Shown here piece by piece: positions 10,831 to 22,690 of a stretch of 64,000 nucleotides of DNA. Where the stretch lies: contig NC_064619.1 of NCBI RefSeq assembly GCF_023898315.1, forward strand, positions 482,277,376 through 482,341,375, written 5' to 3'. The notes beneath the pieces are model-generated. The model saw only the letters and a program-made list of their open reading frames with translations. It was not told the origin of the DNA and made no database searches. The stretch comes from Schistocerca nitens. Lineage: Eukaryota > Arthropoda > Insecta > Orthoptera > Acrididae. The position numbers and the translations under genes were made by a program. The first letter of the stretch is position 1; the number at the start of each line of letters is the position of its first letter.

Positions 10831-12002
10831 CACTGAAGAGCCAAAGAAACTGCTACACTTGCTAATATTGTGTAGGGCCCCCACGAGCATGCAGAAGTGC
10901 CGCAACATGATTTGGCATAGATTTGATTAATGTCTGACAATGAGTCCTGCAGGGCTGTTCATCAATCTGTAACAGTACGAGTGGATGGAGATCTCTTCTG
11001 AACATAACGTTGCAAGGCATCTCAGATATGCTCAATAATGTTCATTTCTGGGGAGTTTGGTGGCCAGCGGATGTGTTTAAACTCAAAACAGTGTTCCTGC
11101 AGCCACTCTGTAGCAGTTCTGGATGTGTAGGGTATAGCATTGTCCTATTGGAATTGCCCAAGTCCGTCGGAATGCACAATGGACATGAATGGGTGCAGGT
11201 GATCAGATAGGATGTTTACGTACATGTCACCTGTCAGAGTTGTATATTGACGTATCGGGACTCCCATATCACCCCAACTACACACGTTCCACACCATTAA
11301 GGAGCCTCCACCAGCTTAAACAGTCCTCTGCTGACATGGAGGGTCCATGGATTCATGAGGTTGCCTCCATACCCTTCCGTACACATCCTTTTGCTCGATA
11401 CGGTTTGAAATGATAGTCGTCTCACCAGGTGACATGTTTCCAGTCATCAACAGTCCAATGTCGGTGTTGGTGGTCCCAGGTGAGGCATAAAGCCTTGTGT
11501 CATGCAGTCATCAAGGGTACATGAGTGGGCCTTCAGCTTCGAAAGCCCATATCGATGATGTTTCGTTGAATGATTCACACACTGACACTTATTGTTGGCC
11601 CAGCATTGAAATCTGCAGCAATTTGCAGAAGGGTTGCACTTATGTCACGTTGAGCGTTTCTCTTCAGTCGCTGTTGGTCCCCTTCTTGGAGAATTTTTTT
11701 CCCGCTGCAGCAATGTCAGAGATTTGATGTTTTACCAGATTCCGATATTCATGGTACACTCATGAAATGGTCGTACGGGAAAATCCTCACTTCATCGCTA
11801 CCTTAAAGACGCTGTGTCTCATCGCTTGTACGCCGACCATAAGACCACATTTAGACTCACTTAAAACTTGATAACCTGCCATTGTAGCAGCAGTAGACAC
11901 TTATTGTCTTATATAGGCATTGCCGACTGCGACGCCATTTTCTGCCAGTTCACTTTGTATTTGAATATGCATGCCTATACTAGTTTCTGTGGTGCTTCAG
12001 TG
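10831..12002 (-). mobile_element. Tc1-like transposon, degraded (insertion in the LINE)
   Basis: Terminal inverted repeats: CACTGAAGAGCCAAAGAAAC at the left, and CACTGAAGCACCACAGAAAC read from the right end. The LINE sequence is continuous on both sides. The TA target dinucleotides have decayed to TG (10829-10830) and AA (12003-12004). The minus strand holds a broken transposase: an HTH N-terminus near 11880 (MAGYQVLSESK), a region around the first catalytic Asp with a stop in it, and a C-terminal PNSPEMNIIEHI-like part near 11050. The open frames on the plus strand here are shadows. Not functional. Confidence 0.85.
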
Positions 12003-12234
12003 AATATTCTATATTAACAAATTTCTCTTCTTCAGAAATGGTTTTCTTGCCAATTCCAATCTACATTTTATGTCCTGTCTACTTCTGCCATCATCAGTTG
12101 TGTTACTGCCCAAATATCAACTCATCTACTACTTTTAATATATTTTTTCCTAATCCTATTCCTTCGGCATTATCTGACGGAATTCAACTGCATGCCATTT
12201 CCCTTGTTTAACTTTAGTTGATATTCATCTTCTA
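12003..12234 (-). mobile_element. RTE-like LINE, segment 2
   Basis: The minus-strand RT sequence continues directly from segment 1 once the Tc1 copy is removed. It encodes the late RT/thumb region (a broken reading of KMNINYS...KCRLG type). It ends at a TA (12233-12234) used by the next insertion. Confidence 0.7.
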
Positions 12235-12830
12235 CACACATCAAAAAAAGTTTTGCATCTCCCTGGTTTCCAGAACTCCTGAAGATAGACGTTGACTGTG
12301 AATATTGTATCACGGACAAAGTCCCTTTGACTGTTCAGAGATGTCATTAAACCTGCTCAAAGATGTAAACAACCATGCATGAGCAGTGCCTATTAGACGG
12401 AGGGGGTGCAACAGCTGATCAGTTCCAGTCATTCCACCAGGAAGGAGATAGATGGCTCGTGTTGCCTGTAGTTCAACCATGCCTAGACGGTCAATACCGT
12501 GGTTCGATCATGTCCACATTGTTATTTTGTGCCAGGAAGTACTCTCAACAAGGGAAGTGTCCAGGCGTCTCAGAGGAACGGAAGCGATGTTGTTCGGACA
12601 TGGAGGAGATACAGAGAGACAGGAACTGTCAATGACATAGGAACTGTCAATGACATGCCTCGCTCAGGCCGCTCAAGGGCTACTACTGCAGTGGATGACC
12701 GCTACCTACGGATTATGGCTTGGAGGAAACGTGACAGCAACGCTACCACATTGAATAATGCTTCTCGTGCAGCCACAGGACGTTGTGTTACGATTCAAGC
12801 TGTGCCCAATAGGCTGCATTATGCGCAACT

Positions 12831-14524
12831 TCTACATCTACATCCATCTATCCAATTTCCTATAGCGCTCAGAAAAAATGAACACCTATATCTTTCCGCA
12901 CGAGCTCTGATTTCCTTATTTTATCGTGGTGATCGTTCCGCCCTATGTAGGTCGGGGTCAACAAAATATTTTCGCATTCGGAGGAGAAAGTTGGTGATTG
13001 GAATTTCGTGAGTAGATTCTGCCGCAACGAAAAACGCCTTTCTTTTAATGATTTCCATCCGAAATCCTGTATCATTCCTGTGACACTTTCCCATATTTCT
13101 CTGCCTTTCTTTGGACTTTTTCGATGTACTCCGTCAGTCCTACCTCGTAAGGATCCCGCACCGCGCAACAGTATTCTGAAAGATAACCGACAAGCGTAGT
13201 GTAGGCAGTCTCCTTAGTAGGTCTGTTACATGTTCTAAGTGTCCTGCCAATTAAACGCAGCCTTTAGTTAGCCTTCCCCACAACATTTTCTGTATGTTCT
13301 TTCCAATTTAAGTTGTTCGTAATTATAATACCTAGGTATTTAGTTGAATTTACGGCTTTTAGATTAGACTGATTTATCGTGTAACCGAAGTTTAACGAGT
13401 TCCTTTTAACACTCATGTGGATGACCTCACACTTTTCGTTATTTAGGGTCAACTGCCACTTTTCGCACCATTCAGATATTTTTTCTAAAACGTTTTGCAG
13501 TTTTTTATGAACTTCTGATTACTTAAGGAACAGCAAAGGGCCTATAACACTACCTTGGGGAACGCCTGAAATCACTTCTGTTTTACTCGATGACTTTCCG
13601 TCAATTACTACGAACTGTGACCTCTCTGACAGGAAATCGCAAATCCAGTTACATAACTGATACGATATTCCATAAGCACGCAATTTTACTACAAGCTGTT
13701 TGTGTGGTACAGCGTCAAAAGCCTTCCAGAAATCCAGGAATACGGAATCGATCTGAAATCTCTTGTCAGCAGCACTCAGCGCTTCATGTGAATAAAGAGC
13801 TAGTTGTGTTTCACAGGAACGATGTTTTCTAAACCCATGTTGACTGTGTGTCAATAGACCGTTTTCTTCGAGGTAATTCATAATATTCGAACACAATATA
13901 TGTTCTAAAATCCTGCTGCATATCGACGTTAACGATATGGGCCTGTAATTTAGTGGATTACTCCTACTACCTTTCTTGAGTATTGGTGTGACCTGTGCAA
14001 CTTTCCAGTCTTTGGGTACGGATCTTTCGTCGAGCGAACGGTTGTATATGATTGTTAAGTATGGAGCTAATGCATCAGCATAATCCGAAAGGAGCCTAAT
14101 TGGTATACAGTCTGGACCAGAAGACTTGCTTTTATTAAGTGTTTTGAGTTGCTTCACTACTCCGAGGATATTTACTTCTACGTTACTCATGTTGGCAGCT
14201 GTTCATGATTCGAATCCTGGAATATTTACTTCGTCTTCTTTTGTGAAGGCATTTCGGAAGGCTGTGTTTCGTAAATCTGCTTCGGCAGCACTGTCTTCGA
14301 TAGTATCTCCATTGTTATCGCGCAGAAAAGGCATTGATTGTTTCTTGCTGCTAACATACTTCACATACGACTAGGATCTCTTTGGATTTTCTGCCAGGTT
14401 TCGAGACAAAGTTTCGTTGTGGAAACTGTTATAGGCGTCTCGCATTGAACTCCGCACTAAATTTCGAGCTTCTGTAAAAGATCGCCAATCTTGGGGGATT
14501 TTGCGTCTGTTTGGATTTGGCATG
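12831..14524 (-). mobile_element. Jockey-like LINE inside the Tc1 copy
   Basis: The low-coordinate end carries the tail sequence TTCTACATCTACATCCATC, which on the element strand is the (GATGTA)-type 3' tail seen in other LINEs here. The coding strand is minus: reverse transcriptase 14190 to 13519, then the post-RT region at 13452-13264 (NSTKYLGIIITNNLNWKEH). Short of full length: no endonuclease is seen beyond about 14300. The Tc1 transposase resumes at both sides. No clear target duplication was found. Confidence 0.85.
13519..14190 (-). pseudogene. Reverse transcriptase of jockey-like LINE (partial)
   Basis: 223 residues in one open frame. RT motifs in order: KSSGPDCIPIRLL (motif 0/1), VTPILKKGSRSNPLNYRPISL (motif 2), NGLLTHSQHGFRKHRSCETQL (motif 2a), FLDFWKAFDAVPHKQL (motif A), VISGVPQGSVIGPLLF (motif B). 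In motif A the usual first acidic residue is retained (FLDF); a Ser is replaced by Trp (DFWKAFD for DFSKAFD). The catalytic FADD box (motif C) is lost at a frame break near 13519. It copied element RNA into DNA at the nick. Dead copy. Confidence 0.88.
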
Positions 14525-15344
14525 TCCCAACGTCAATGGCAAGGTCCATCTTTGCAACCATGACACCATGCAGTGCAATACAGATGGGCCCAACAACATG
14601 CCAAATGGACCTTTCAGAATTGTTATCACGTTCTCTTCACTGATGAGTGTCGCATATGGTTTCAACCAGACAATTGTCGGAGACGTGTTTGGAGGCAACC
14701 CGGTCAGGCTGAACACCTTATACATACTGTCCAGTGAGTAGAGTACGGTGGAAGTTCCCTGTGGTTTTGGGGTGGCATTATGTGGGGCTGACGTACGCTG
14801 CTGGTGGTCATGGAAGGCACCGTTACAGGAGCATATTGGTGAGGCATTCGTCTTGATGGACAACAATTTGCGCCCCCATCATGCACATCTTGTGAATGAC
14901 TTCCTTCAGGATAACGACATCGCTCGACTAGAGTGGCCAGCATGTTGTCCAGACATGAACCCTATCAAACATCCCCGGGATTGATTGAAAAGGGCCGTTT
15001 ATGGACAACGTGGCCCACCAACCTCTCTGAGGGGTCCACGCCGAACTGCTGTTGAGGAGTGGGACAATTTGGACCAACAATGCCTTGATGAACTTGTGGA
15101 TAGTATGCCACAATGAATACAGGCATGCATCAATGCAAGAGGACGTGCTACTGGGTGTTAGAGGTACCGGTGTGTACAGAAATCTGGTCCACCAGCTCTG
15201 AATGTCTCGTTGTGTGGTGGTACAACATGTAATAAAAAGGGCCGAAATGATGTTTATGTTGATCTCTATACCAATTTTCTGTACAGGTTTCAGAACTCTT
15301 AGAACCAAGGTGATGCAAAACTTTTTTTTGTTTTTTGATGTGTG

Positions 15345-16450
15345 TATCTTCATTTCAAGAAACTGTCTGTTCCTTTCAACTACACTTCCAAGTCCTTTGC
15401 TGCCTCTGGCAGAATTACATTGTCTTTCATTGTTCTATCAAATTCTTCTTGCAGTATCAAATTTCCCATCTGATCTTCATTTACTTTCTCCTCCGTATCT
15501 ATAATACTGTCTTCAAGTTCATCTCACTTTTATAACCTCTCAATGGTTTCCACTTTTCAGCATTCCCTTCTTTGCGAAGGACTGGTTTTCCATCTGAGCT
15601 CTTTATATCTATAGCCTACAGCTGCTTTTCTTCACTTCAAATATCTCTTCAGTTTTCCTGCAGGTGTTATCTATCTTTCCATAGTTATAGAGATTTCTAA
15701 AGCTCTGCATTTGTCTTCTAGACATTCCTGATTAGCCACTTTGTACATCTTGTCAGTTTCGTTTTTTAGACATTTCTATGCCTTTGTACCCACTTCATTT
15801 TTACAGTTTCTCCTTTTGTCAATTAAATTCAGTATCTCTTGTAATGGAAAAGATTTCTACTAGGCCTCGTCTTTTTACCTGTTTGGTCCTGAGCCACTAT
15901 GTCATCTCGCAAGGCTACCCATTCATCTTCTACTGTAGGTAACTGTTGACTAATGCTCCTTCTGAAACTCTCAAAAATCTCTGGTTCTTTCAAGTTATTT
16001 AGGTCCCATCTCTTTAATTTCCTACCTTTACATCACTTCTTCAGTTTTAATTTACAGTTCATAACCAATAACTTGTTGTTGAGAGTTCACATCTGCCCCT
16101 GAAATGTCTTATATTTTTAAATCTGGTTCCAAAATCTCAATCTTACCACTGTAAAATCAGTCTGAAACCTTCTGGTGTCTCCAGGTCTGTTACACAAATA
16201 CAGTCTTCTTTCATAATTCGTAAATCAAGTGTTAGTGGTGGTTAAGTTAGGGTCTGTGCAATATTCTACAAGGTGGGCCACCTCTTACCTTCCTTTCCCC
16301 CAGTCCATTTTCACGTACTACATTTCCTTCTCTTCCTTTTTCCTAATGTTGAGTTCCAGTCCTCCAATACAATTAAATTTTTGTCTTCCTAAACAATCTG
16401 AATAATTTATTTTATACCGTCACACATTTCCCCAGTGTTTTTATCATCTA
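15345..16450 (-). mobile_element. RTE-like LINE, segment 3 (with internal deletion)
   Basis: Minus-strand LINE sequence resumes at a TA. From memory of related copies, about 0.9 kb of RT core appears missing at a junction near 15428, and the DNA then continues into the region between endonuclease and RT. Many stops. The end at 16449-16450 is a TA used by the mariner-like insertion. Confidence 0.6.
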
Positions 16451-17992
16451 CCGGGTGATCAAAAAGTCAGTATAAATTTGAAAACTTACTAAACCACGGA
16501 ATAATGTAGATAGGGAGGTAAAAATTGACGCACATGCTTGGAATGACATGGAAGTTCACAAAATGTCCGACAGATGGCGCTGGACAGCAAAACGTCAGTG
16601 ACTGTGAATGACAAACATGTATAAAAGGAGCTGTAATGAGAGAGAGAAATAGATGCGCCAGCAGTCGCAGCATGTTGATGTTACCTGAAAAGGCGCTTTT
16701 AGTGAAGCTGTATTATCAGAATGGGGAATGTGCTAGTTCAGCGTTACGATCCTATCGCCATAGGAAGGGGATTCGAACTTGTAAAGGTCCGTTGACAAAT
16801 GCAACTATGGCGAGAATGATTTCGAAGTTCGAAGCCACGGGTTGTTTAGACTATAGACCCCGTAGTGGCTGACCGAGCACAAGGCGTAATGTTACTGAGA
16901 CACTTCAGGAAGAAATGGAGACTGTAGCAGGTTCGTCTATGCAGGGGGAAGTCAGTGCTCGGGCACGTCGCACCGGCATTCCATACACTGCTGTTTTTTT
17001 GTTGGCACTGAGGCGTACCCTCCGATGCTATCCGTACAAAATCCATCAGCATCATGAACTGTTACCTGGCGATTTAGTGATGCGGAGGGCATTTGCGGTG
17101 AGAGTGTTTCAAAAGATGGCGGAAGATGACAATTGGTTGAGTAACATGTTGTGGACCGACGAAGCTCATTTCACGCTGCGAGGGTCTGTCAACGCCTACA
17201 ACTGCAGAATTTGGGCTACCAAAAATCCTAGAACTGTCATGGAAACTCCATTACACGACAAGAAAGTCACTGTATGGGTTGGATTTACCACATCTACCGT
17301 TATCAGGCCTTTTTTCTTCGAGGAAATGTGTGATTCTGGTTTTGTAACTGCTACAATGACGGGTGAGAGGTACGCCGATATGTTACAGAATCGCATCATC
17401 CCCAGCCTGGCTCATAAACACCTGCTGGAACGTACGATGTTTATGCAGGCTGGCGCTCCACCCCATATTGCTAGACGCGTGAAAGATCTCTTGCGCGTGT
17501 CGTTTGGTGATGATCCTGTGTTCAGCCGCCACCTTCGTCATGCTTGGCCTCCCAGGACCCCAGTCCGTGTGATAATTGGCTTTGGGGCTACCTGAAGTCG
17601 CAAGTGTATCGTGATCGACTGACATCTCTAGGGATGCTGAAAGACAACATCCGACGCCAATGCCTCACCATAACTCCGGACATGCTTTACAGTGCTGTTC
17701 ACAACATTATTCCTCGACTACAGCTACTGTTGAGGAATGATGGTGGACATATTGAGCATTTCCTGTAAAGAACATCACCTTTGCTTTGTCTTACTTTGTT
17801 ATGCTAATTATTGCTATTGTGATCAGATGAAGCGCCATCTGTCGGTCATATTTTGAACTTTTGTATTTTTATTTTTGGTTCTAATAAAACCCCATCTCAT
17901 TCCAAGCATGTGTGTCAATTTGTACCTCTCTATCTACATTTTTCCATCATTTATTCAGTTTTCAAATTTATACTGGCTTTTTGATCACTCGG
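16451..17992 (+). mobile_element. Mariner-like transposon (DUF4817-type transposase)
   Basis: Inverted ends CCGGGTGATCAAAAAGTCAG (left) and CCGAGTGATCAAAAAGCCAG (from the right), TA on both sides (16449-16450, 17993-17994). The LINE resumes at once on each side. Length 1542 bp with one transposase gene, so this is close to a full-length copy. Confidence 0.93.
16672..17768 (+). pseudogene. Mariner-like transposase, inactivated
   Basis: The N-terminus MLPEKALLVKLYYQNGE with the helix-turn-helix that follows is the DUF4817 start common in insect transposases. A TGA at 16870 interrupts it. The catalytic domain runs from WTDEAHFTLRGSVNAYNCRI (first Asp kept) to FMQAGAPPHIARRV, where the second catalytic Asp has become Ala (GAT to GCT around 17451). 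Near 17545-17585 a frameshift breaks the PPRTPD...CDNWLWGYL block holding the third acid. The C-terminus (NDGGHIEHFL) is in a third frame. It would have cut and pasted the element at TA sites. This copy cannot. Confidence 0.9.
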
Positions 17993-18285
17993 TAGATATG
18001 TTGGCATATAACTTTGTAAGCTGTGATGGGCGTTGGTTTTGTGTCAGTCTTGGCTACTATTATGTGTTTACTACATTATTTATAGTAGCTTACCTACATT
18101 TCTATTTTCTTATTCATTTTTAACTCTTGTCCTCCATCATGCGCATTTCGTTTTGTTTTTATAACCCTGTACTCACCTCACCAGTAGTCCTGTTCCTGCT
18201 GCCACAAAATTTCACTTATCCCCACTATATGTAACTTCAACCTATCCATATCTGTTATGTAAATTAATATAGATCTGCTGCCTAC
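17993..18285 (-). mobile_element. RTE-like LINE, segment 4 (endonuclease part)
   Basis: Minus-strand LINE sequence continues after the mariner with the endonuclease region (WxEYRVIKTK... type text, broken). Similarity fades at about 18285, which I take as the 5' truncation of the LINE. Confidence 0.6.
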
Positions 18286-19030
18286 ATACTGGCAAAATCT
18301 GAATCTGTTCAATACTAACATCGGGAGAGTTACAACATGCAGAATTTACATCCCTGAGTTCCAATATTCTGAAAAAATGTATAAAAAGTGGCTGAGGTAT
18401 TCGTTTGCTTTGTTTTGAATATCTATGGATTTTCAATTTCCTCCCTGATGTCTGTAAACTGCAATATAATTTTGCACCAGAATATAAAATTCTGTTATGA
18501 ATTATAGGTAGGAGAGCAACATAGTGCCTGTGACCTCAAAAGCATTTTCTGTGCAGCTGAAAATGTGTTAATTGCTTGATAAATCACTGGAACACATGCA
18601 TATAGCAATACTATCTGGGTCTACTATTACGTAAGTCAGTGACAAATGGATAGAAACAGGACCTGCTGCTTAGAGCTAATTCTCCAAACAACTAGGTCAA
18701 ACATAATCCACTCATGTGCTAAATGTATTGTCACAGCTTTGATAGATAATGTATGCTCACCAAGACTGGCTATGCATTATACGTTTTCAGAATAATTTCA
18801 TACTTATCCTACAACATTGTAGCAAAGTAATAAAAAAAATCCCTGCTTGTCTGAGAACTTGTATAGGCTTTGACTCAAGAGGGAAGGGAATAGAAAATAA
18901 GCCTCTTGAAAATAGGAAGCAACTACACTGTGAACTATATATAACACAGTAACTAAAATAAAAGTAGTCTTGGTGAATGTACAGGTGTTAGCATATCTGT
19001 GAAATAAAAATTAGCTTCTGGAAAACTTTC
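18286..19030. other. No gene recognised
   Basis: AT-rich unique-looking sequence without long frames, repeats or splice-flanked exons that I can support. Confidence 0.4.
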
Positions 19031-19640
19031 AATATTGTGTTGCTTCATGCCAAGCATTGTACCATGTTTGAATCTTCCTTATCACATTTTCCACAAGAAT
19101 GTCAAGACATTGCAAGTCACATCTGCCCCACTCTTGGGCAGCAGTTTCAGTGAGGTCACCCATTGACTGAGGAGGCTCCTGCAACTGGTCCCAAGTATAC
19201 TCACTTCAGTTCATGTCAACAGAAACTGCTGGCTATTTTATTCGGTTTATTCCTACCTCATAGAGGAAGATATTCACAAGATCAGCAAGGTGTGCTCTGC
19301 ACTATCATCCTGAAAGAAAATAAAAATGCTGACTGTAGGGGTGGACAGTAGGTTGAACTGCCCTTTCCCAATATTGTGAAGCCTTCATTCAATCCACCCT
19401 TAATAGCAAAGTGAGGAGTCCAACACCCGCCCATGATCCTAACCCAAATCAGTCATGATGACTGACCCACACCCTTGATGAATCTGATGGACTGCATGTT
19501 AGACATATCCACTGGTGTTATCATCTCTACACTCATCAGTCTGATGATGATGATCAGGTATCAGACAAATCTTGCACTAGTTGGTGAAGAGACCTAAATT
19601 CCATTGATTCATATCTCATCCCAGGCTATCCTATGGGCAC
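19031..19640 (-). mobile_element. Decayed Tc1-like transposase remnant
   Basis: Minus strand, broken frames: FQDDSAEHTLLI resembles the FQQDNAPCHT block around the second catalytic Asp. Further on, WDQLQEPPQSMGDLTETAAQ and then LVENVIRKIQTWYNAW match the C-terminal end of Tc1 transposases (two-residue 'WD..' start, then a helix ending in the RR..A.. motif). No inverted ends were located. Old and inactive. Confidence 0.5.
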
Positions 19641-20588
19641 TTTACTCATGCACCAGTGCTGGAAGATTTTTACTGTTGTTCATAATGTATGGCCAAAGAG
19701 ATTGTGTGGAGGTTTTTGTGGCTTTTCTCGGCTGGCTCAACCTTCCCAATTCTTCCAACAGTTCTTTTACATTCTCCTCATGATATCTCTAAGCCAGAGT
19801 TTGGAGATAGTGGTCAACAGCTGATTTTTTCATTATGACAGATCATTATAAGGTAAATTCCAATGTTTTGTGTCTTTTGATAGTGATTGAATGTTTGGAT
19901 GATGTTATGTAGTGTTCAAATTCAGCTGATAACTTAACCCTACTGACAACCTTACTCACAGTAGTGTCAGTACATGCAAAGCATATGCCTGAAATGACCC
20001 TTTTAGTCATGTTGCTACAACAAATAGTTTCTGCAAGCCAAATTTTCCTTGTCTAATTGGAGACACTGTGTACTCTGTTGAATTGAGCTGAGAATACAGT
20101 GGCTGTATGTAATGGTTTCCTTTGGTCAAACAGTACTGACAAAGAAGTTTTTGATGAAAAACACAAACTATTCTAGTCACAAACAGTGCACAAACCTTTC
20201 TTTAGCAATTTGTAAAACCACTCAAGATGACGATGATTACTGAAAGCTCTCCCAAGACACTAGCAATCATTAACAATTGCTGTACATTGGCCATATGCTG
20301 ACTACATTACTCCTCCTGCACGCTATCTTGATCTGCGGGTTTGCCTACCCTTGACCAGCAGGCATCTCTTCCTTTGTGATTTTTTTTACAAATATCGCAA
20401 GGATGTCGTACATTGAGGACACAATACTATTTACAAACCACCTGTCAATACACTAATTATTACAGGTGCCACCACTGGACACCACCTATGGTTCTGAGTA
20501 GTATGTGGTGCATCACACTGCCTGACCCTATGAACATTGCTTCAACAGCCACCTGGGATACGTTTTTCTTATTCATATGTCATCACAG
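19641..20588. other. No gene recognised
   Basis: Unique-looking sequence; only short frames. A T(8) run and some AT-rich tracts, nothing I can name. Confidence 0.35.
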
Positions 20589-20910
20589 ATGATCTTTCAG
20601 TTATATTCCATCATTTTTCAGAAGTGCATTCTGAATAATGTTAACTCTTGTACCAATATTTTGGCTGACAACTTTTCAGCCTTTCTCAAGGTGAGTTGCT
20701 TGCAAGGTTTTTAAAGCACCTCAGTAAATGATCATGCATCAAAGATAACTTGATGCATGCATTTTTACTCCACAATGCAAAGTGTTTTAAAAATCTTGCC
20801 AGCACCTCATCTCAAGAATGGCTAAAAGGTTGTCAGCTAAAATATCAGTACAAGAGTTAATAATATCCTGGATGCACTTCTGAAACATTATGATATATTC
20901 AGTCTGCCAG
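20589..20910. repeat. Near-palindromic element (foldback/MITE-like)
   Basis: Two arms of ~120-150 bp are reverse complements with scattered mismatches. CAGAAGTGCAT at 20619 pairs with ATGCACTTCTG near 20872; TTAACTCTTGTAC at ~20641 pairs with GTACAAGAGTTAA at ~20850; the GGCTGACAAC and GTTGTCAGCT segments also pair. The centre is at ~20745. No coding capacity. It is the shape expected of a small foldback or MITE-type element; target duplication not clear. Confidence 0.75.
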
Positions 20911-22690
20911 GAACATATCAAGACAGATCTTTCAGGTGTTAGCCTGGACTACGCTTTACTGTAAGCTTGTGCTGTGGATAAAACAATCCTCAAGTTCAAC
21001 GTAGGAATCATCATTCATGGAAGTGCACCTCACCCATTACAGTTTTCAACAGCAACCTGCTCAAGCAGTTTCATGCTGATATGAACAACAGAAGCTGACA
21101 GCAAAGGCATATTCCTCCAGTGAACACTGTCAAAAGTCAACACTGAACTGGTGTATGACTTACATAAGATCTATAAAGCTGAAGGCCTTTATTAGGCAGT
21201 TAGTATTACAGCATACTTACATTTTCATCTTCACAAAATGATTTCCATATGTCTTACAGCATTAGAGCCACTCTGCAAAACTTAAGATGAGATATGGCAA
21301 GTTTGATGACATTACACAAGTGGGTCTTTGTTGATATTCATCCTGTAACTAATATGTTTTGTCTTCCATCTAATTTCTTGAATTTTATTTACTCAATGAT
21401 AAATAAATTTGAGAAATTCAGAAATTAATAAACAAAATAATAATATATTCATGGCAATTCATGAACGAGAGTAACGATAAATCTAAATTTTTTGTATCCT
21501 ATTAGATTGTGGATCTATCTTCTTGCCTTGATTCAACTCCTCCTTACAATTAATACTGTTTTTCGTACGGTGATGTGACAAGGATTATGTCGGTCAGTTC
21601 AGGGGTAGCCTCAGTAAAATGAGAGTTCTAAAACATTTACTGAACTTAGATATCTGAAGTGTAGTATTAATATGTGTAACTGTCCTAGTCCATTCATATT
21701 CCCAAATATCAGCCGAAGCCTTTACTGTTGAACATCTATAATTAGAGCAGACTTTTGCCATTCCTGATGTATAATACTGTTTTCTCTTTAATCAATTAAG
21801 AGGTACCAAAAGCTGTCAAAATGTCTGTGAACTTCTTGTAATCCTGTCAGACATACAGATGGATCAATCAATATAATTATGTGGATGTCTGGTGAGGTCA
21901 ATAAGAACAGCATGAAGTGACACATTGTCATGTCACATGGCTAAACAACAGCAACAGATTTAGAGACCTCTGCTCACTGTCTCAGTCTCACTTTTCTTGG
22001 CTGTTATGCAGTACATGCCCTCCAGTGGACTCATTAAAGATAAGCTTGTGATATTTGGTTACTTTTTGGATGCTCAGTTGGACTTCATGTTGTGCTTTCC
22101 ATGAGAGCATGAAAGGTGAGTATATGTACTGAGAGAGTGGTTTGTTTTTGAGTACTTCCCAGACTGGCAAAGTTTGTGTTCTCCATCACTAACATTTGAG
22201 CTGTTCTGTAAATCTCCAGAGAATTTTCATTGCCAACAGATATTTACTTCTAGAAGCTTTAGTTTCTGTCTCGTTCAAGGAGTTACAGAAGCTGTTATTT
22301 TCTGTGATTTGTGTGTGCTTAGTTGGTGTTCCATAAATCCTGTTTTGCTGTAGAAGCTGATCTACAATAGACAGTAGAACTCACCAAATTAATCCAATAG
22401 TTATGAGTCAGTGACTTAAAAATGAGAAAAAGTCTGGCTGCGAGGGCAGCAGTATTATACATTTATGTATGTAATTACATACACACTAGAATCATATTTC
22501 TTGATTTAATATTTCAATGGATAACATCATAAAAGAAGGAGGAGTGATGAGTTCTGTATCTTCAATACCTCTTGTGCATGTTGCAGGGGATAGTGGCTCC
22601 ACTGTTTACACAATACTCAGTTGACATTTAGTACTGTCAAAGTTATGTGTTTGTGTTGTTTAGATGTAATTTCATCCTTGTTCTGCACAG
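20911..22690. other. Unique sequence, possible distal 3' UTR or intergenic
   Basis: No repeat family or exon recognised. On the minus strand 22170-21988 is an open run without known motifs. Whether it belongs to the host gene's transcript depends on which poly(A) signal is used. Confidence 0.35.

Larger units (their letters stand above)
12235..15344 (+). mobile_element. Tc1-like transposon split by a LINE
   Basis: Inverted ends CACACATCAAAAAAAGTTTT and (from the right) CACACATCAAAAAACAAAAA, both flanked by intact TA (12233-12234, 15345-15346). Transposase sequence occurs in two blocks. At ~12415-12830 is the HTH region with MARVACSSTMPRRS... and RPRSGRSRATT-like text. At ~14525-15170 is the catalytic half: FTDECRIWFQPDNCRRRVW-like, then FMDNNLRPHHAHLVNDFLQD, then RLEWPACCPDMNPI. 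The second catalytic Asp of the DDN block is changed to Asn in this reading (MDNN), one internal segment before it is deleted, and frames are broken. Between the blocks sits a jockey-like LINE. Confidence 0.88.

Noticed and set aside
11010-11727. Plus-strand open runs across the Tc1 copy
   Set aside because: Antisense shadows of a degraded minus-strand transposase.
21988-22170. 60-codon minus-strand run below the PLAC exon
   Set aside because: Lies past the stop codon, no splice signals, no homology recognised; possibly an old repeat.
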